In this document: one piece after another, positions 61,199 through 64,000 of the stretch
Numbering within the stretch: the first letter of the stretch is position 1
How the letters are laid out: each line of letters starts with the position of its first letter
NCBI GenBank assembly: GCA_964544955.1
Contig: CAZJEB010000003.1
Coordinates: 124,001 to 188,000 of the forward strand
Length of the DNA stretch: 64,000 nucleotides
DNA from: JAAZPT01 sp964544955
GTDB taxonomy: Bacteria > Bacillota > Clostridia > Christensenellales > Aristaeellaceae
Reading direction: 5' to 3'
The notes under the pieces: generated by a model
The model's input: only the letters and a program-made list of their open reading frames with translations
Database searches by the model: none
What the model was told of the DNA's origin: nothing
Position numbers and translations under genes: made by a program

Positions 61199-63334
61199 CT
61201 ATTTGCCTTCAAGAGTCATCATAGTAACGTAGCGGTCAAGCTCTATTAAAAAGCTTTGGGTATCTATATTTTTTTGAGTATAACGCTTAAATAGTGATAT
61301 TATTTGCTCTGACTCGGAATCAAAAACTGGTGTTGTAACTGCATGGTTTGCATTTATATTTTGCTTATAATAAGCAAGTTCCTCTGGGCTTATTAGGTAG
61401 GTGTTATTTTGCCACCAATTTAGGTTTTTAACATCATAAGCCATGGATTCTTCCAAGTTGGCAACATTTTTGCCCCCTTGTTTTTTATCTTTTTCAACTT
61501 CCAATTTTTGTTCATCTATTATTTTTTGTATAATTTCAATTTGCTTTTGAGCATCGGGGTTAACGATAGGTTCGCCCTTGCTGGGGTACATAACCGGCAA
61601 TAGTTCTTGCTTTAAGTTTTTTTGTATAAGCTGAACAAATTTTTGAGCATTATCCTTATTGTTTGAGAAGGTATTTATGGCAAACGCCCTAATGTTTGCG
61701 CCTTGCATAAGGGGTGTGGACTCATCAAGTGCAAGGGGCATATCCACATAGCCAGTTATAAAATCAATAGGGCTGGTTCTTTGCATTAACAGTGTTTTAT
61801 AATCTGAATAATCATCATCCTTACCACTATTAAAGCCATAAAAATCGGTTTGATTTAGTTGGTTAAGAAGTTTTAGCATTGTGGGGTTATTATAGCTTAC
61901 AAGTTCCCCACGTTTTTCATACTGCATTGAATTTTCTGACAATATACGCTCTAGCAATTCCTGTTTAAAGTTTAGGTTTGGCATATTATCAATAAAAAGT
62001 ACATCAGGGTAATTGGGTTTAATTTCCTTTTGATATTTATCAATAAAGTTTAATAAATCGCCAAAGGTTTTTGGAACATCTGCCTCGCTTAAGCCAATTT
62101 CATCAAAAACTTCTTTATTATAGGAGTAATTGCCTAGCCACCCCATGCTACCAAGGGTAGTTAAATCCCAAGGGTAAAGGTAAGTTTTACCATCATAGAT
62201 TAACGCTTTTTGTATAAAGGGGTACAGCTGTTTTACATCATCATTTACAGTGCTTGATGTAATAGGATCTATATAGCCATGTTTTATTAAAGGCTCCAGG
62301 CCCATGCTGGTATTGAATATATACACATCACAAGCGTTTTCACCCTGCATATGCTTTACAGCCATATCAACATTAAATATATATTGATCGCTTACATCCA
62401 TTGCGGGGAGTGTGGGGTTTTGATCGTTATAATCATTAAGTTGTTCTGTAGTAAGGCCGTATACTTTTATAAAGCCTTCTGGCATATTATTGGGGTCTAT
62501 TGCATAGCTTTTTACATCTCCCTCAAAGGCTACAATTAAGTTATTGCCTATAATGGAGCTATTTTGCATATCCCCACCACGGCTTATAAAGGCAGATTTT
62601 GTTAATGTGCCATCACTATTAACTAAGTATAAAAAGCTATTTGATATAATGAAAATTCTATCATCCAATTTATCGTAAAGAAGTTTTTCAACCCTAATTT
62701 GATTATCGCTAAACTGAATTAAACTGTTGGTATTGCCACCATCAAACTCTAAAATGCTATCGTTATCAAAAAACAGAATTTTATCATCCTTATATTCTGT
62801 TATATGCCTGGGGTTAAAGTTATTAAGCCTTGCATTTTCAAAATCACCATTTTGCTTATTAACCTTTACAGTACTTAAGCCATTGTTTGAGCTATAAAGG
62901 GCATATATAAAATTATCACAGATATATGTGCCAACAATATCATCAGAGTCAAAATCTTCCAAATAAATTTTATTAAAGCCATAGGCTTGTTTAAGTGCAG
63001 CTTTATCCCCCACTACATCAACATGGTAAAACTGCATAGATGCTTCATCAGGGCTAAGTATTAGTTTCTCCCCATCGCTAAACAGTTTATAAAATGAAAG
63101 TAGGTTTTCATTTTCTGTAGTAATAGTAGCTATTGATTCAAACTTTTTGCTTGCATCATTATAGCAATACAATTTATTGTTTGAGCCACTATACACCTTG
63201 CCATTTACTGTTGCATAAGTGAATAAAAAAGGTGAATCATTTTCTGTAACATAGGATACAATTACTTCGCCCAAGGCTAGGCTTGGAGCAATAGCAATTA
63301 TAACAGCAATTAAAATTGATAATACTTTTTTCAT
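61199..63334 (-). CDS. Propeller-like plus solute-binding protein, copy B
   Basis: This 711-residue exported protein has the same plan as copy A: signal peptide (to LALG), a beta-rich repeat half (TVNGKVYSGSNNKLYCYND, RIFIISNSFLYLVNSDGTL) and a solute-binding half (LNDYNDQNPTLPAMDVS, ACDVYIFNTSMGLEPLIKHG, VPKTFGDLLNFIDKYQ). A helical insertion contains KQGGKNVANLEESM, and the end is LDRYVTMMTLEGK. The two proteins differ along their whole length, so the duplication is not recent and they may bind different ligands. A 21-nt gap separates it from copy A. Confidence 0.78.
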   Translation of the reverse strand: MKKVLSILIAVIIAIAPSLALGEVIVSYVTENDSPFLFTYATVNGKVYSGSNNKLYCYNDASKKFESIATITTENENLLSFYKLFSDGEKLILSPDEASMQFYHVDVVGDKAALKQAYGFNKIYLEDFDSDDIVGTYICDNFIYALYSSNNGLSTVKVNKQNGDFENARLNNFNPRHITEYKDDKILFFDNDSILEFDGGNTNSLIQFSDNQIRVEKLLYDKLDDRIFIISNSFLYLVNSDGTLTKSAFISRGGDMQNSSIIGNNLIVAFEGDVKSYAIDPNNMPEGFIKVYGLTTEQLNDYNDQNPTLPAMDVSDQYIFNVDMAVKHMQGENACDVYIFNTSMGLEPLIKHGYIDPITSSTVNDDVKQLYPFIQKALIYDGKTYLYPWDLTTLGSMGWLGNYSYNKEVFDEIGLSEADVPKTFGDLLNFIDKYQKEIKPNYPDVLFIDNMPNLNFKQELLERILSENSMQYEKRGELVSYNNPTMLKLLNQLNQTDFYGFNSGKDDDYSDYKTLLMQRTSPIDFITGYVDMPLALDESTPLMQGANIRAFAINTFSNNKDNAQKFVQLIQKNLKQELLPVMYPSKGEPIVNPDAQKQIEIIQKIIDEQKLEVEKDKKQGGKNVANLEESMAYDVKNLNWWQNNTYLISPEELAYYKQNINANHAVTTPVFDSESEQIISLFKRYTQKNIDTQSFLIELDRYVTMMTLEGK

Positions 63335-63366
63335 TTTCCCTCCTAAATTTTTAGCTTAGTAGGTTT

Positions 63367-64000
63367 TTAGATTCCTTCCAGGCTCATCATAGTTACAAAG
63401 CGGTCAAGCTCTGATAGGAATGATTTAATATCTATTTCTTTTTTAATATAACGTGTAAACAGTGCTTGCATTTGCTCGGAGCTAAAATCAAACATAGCAT
63501 CGGCAGAAACATAAGCGGTATCCTGTATATCAATATAGTGGTTAATTTCATCTTGATTTACTACAAACAAGTTCCTCATTTGGTATTCAAGGTCAACCTC
63601 TAAGTAGCCACGGGATTCTGTTAAGACTTTTACATTTTTACCGCCTGCTGCCTTATCCGCCTCAATTTCAGCATCGAATTCCTCTATTTTTTTTATTACT
63701 TTATCATAATATTTTTTAGATTCAGCGTTTTCAACGGGGTCTATTTTATCAGTAAATAGCATTGTGCTAAGCTTTTCATTGCCTGGGTTTTGTGCAATAA
63801 AATCGATAAGTTTAAAGGCATCTTCCTTATTTTGTGAAAGGCTGTTTACTGTGTACACCTTTAGGGCTGCTGCGTTAATAATATCAAGGCTTTCATCAAG
63901 TTGTAGTGGCATATCTGTAAAGCCATAGGGCATATTTATTATGTTTTCCCTTTGGGCGAGCAAGTATTTTGGCTCACCAGTTACCATACCACCAATAGCA
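63367..64000 (-). CDS. Propeller-like plus solute-binding protein, copy C (partial)
   Basis: The C-terminal 210 residues of a third paralogue are visible; its start lies beyond the right edge. MPLQLDESLDIINAAALKV matches the end of the binding domain in copy B, a helical segment has AAGGKNVKVLTESRGY, and the protein closes LDRFVTMMSLEGI. The frame stays open to the window edge (AIGGMVTGEP is upstream), so the Met inside it is not the start. It precedes copy B by 32 nt in the same operon. Confidence 0.8.
   Translation of the reverse strand, partial: AIGGMVTGEPKYLLAQRENIINMPYGFTDMPLQLDESLDIINAAALKVYTVNSLSQNKEDAFKLIDFIAQNPGNEKLSTMLFTDKIDPVENAESKKYYDKVIKKIEEFDAEIEADKAAGGKNVKVLTESRGYLEVDLEYQMRNLFVVNQDEINHYIDIQDTAYVSADAMFDFSSEQMQALFTRYIKKEIDIKSFLSELDRFVTMMSLEGI

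Noticed and set aside
1..64000. tRNA and rRNA genes, CRISPR arrays, insertion sequences, prophage genes
   Set aside because: I looked for cloverleaf sequences, regular spaced repeats, transposase or integrase motifs and terminal repeats and found none I could support.

Overview
The window is AT-rich, densely packed and fully bacterial. It suggests an anaerobic, low-GC member of the Bacillota (Clostridia-like, possibly a Christensenellales-type gut bacterium). Support comes from strong GGAGG ribosome sites, a tryptophan-type T-box leader, an ECF S component, short-form HisG with HisZ, RbgA, AddA, a DUF3842 protein and many CUT1-type sugar ABC transport parts. No rRNA, tRNA, CRISPR array, insertion sequence or prophage was seen. 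All secreted solute-binding proteins with a visible N-terminus have plain signal peptides without a lipobox cysteine, which is odd for a monoderm.

Layout. 1-5914: a minus-strand sugar operon (class II FBP-type aldolase, RpiR regulator, FGGY kinase, FucA/AraD-like aldolase, solute-binding protein, permease running off the left edge) behind a clear promoter with two palindromic operators. 5988-12110: small units: serine hydrolase, DUF3842, an ECF S component behind a structured leader, an acidic microprotein, a VanY-like peptidase with a degenerate second domain, a secreted protein and a transaldolase-like enzyme. 12109-16292: a BspA-like leucine-rich-repeat secreted protein and an asparagine-synthetase-like protein lacking its glutaminase cysteine. 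16371-19327: a TrpXYZ-type ABC importer under a Trp T-box. 19378-26668: rbgA, rnhB, a very large GT-C/PMT-like glycosyltransferase, and yifB. 26770-32482: a membrane MutS-like ATPase divergent from a methyltransferase and a Bcp peroxiredoxin, then two tandem MFS paralogues. 32786-41102: a complete and very compact histidine operon, hisZGDCBHAF(IE)K. 41193-49533: polysaccharide deacetylase, addA, pirin, acyl-CoA synthetase-like protein. 49645-53794: L-tartrate dehydratase subunits, an SLC13 transporter and an AraC regulator.

53797-64000 (right edge) is the most unusual part: one minus-strand operon that starts beyond the window. It holds three tandem paralogous proteins combining a propeller-like N-terminal half with a solute-binding domain, two CUT1 permeases, an HlyD-like adaptor, a MacB-like membrane protein without its ATPase, and a second adaptor with two barrel-sandwich segments. 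Importer and exporter parts sit in one transcription unit, no ATPase is encoded in the visible part, and I know of no described system with this composition.

Gene starts were moved from the longest reading frame to the codon behind the best ribosome site where the two differed; several are TTG or GTG. All family assignments are from reading the sequence; no database search was possible.
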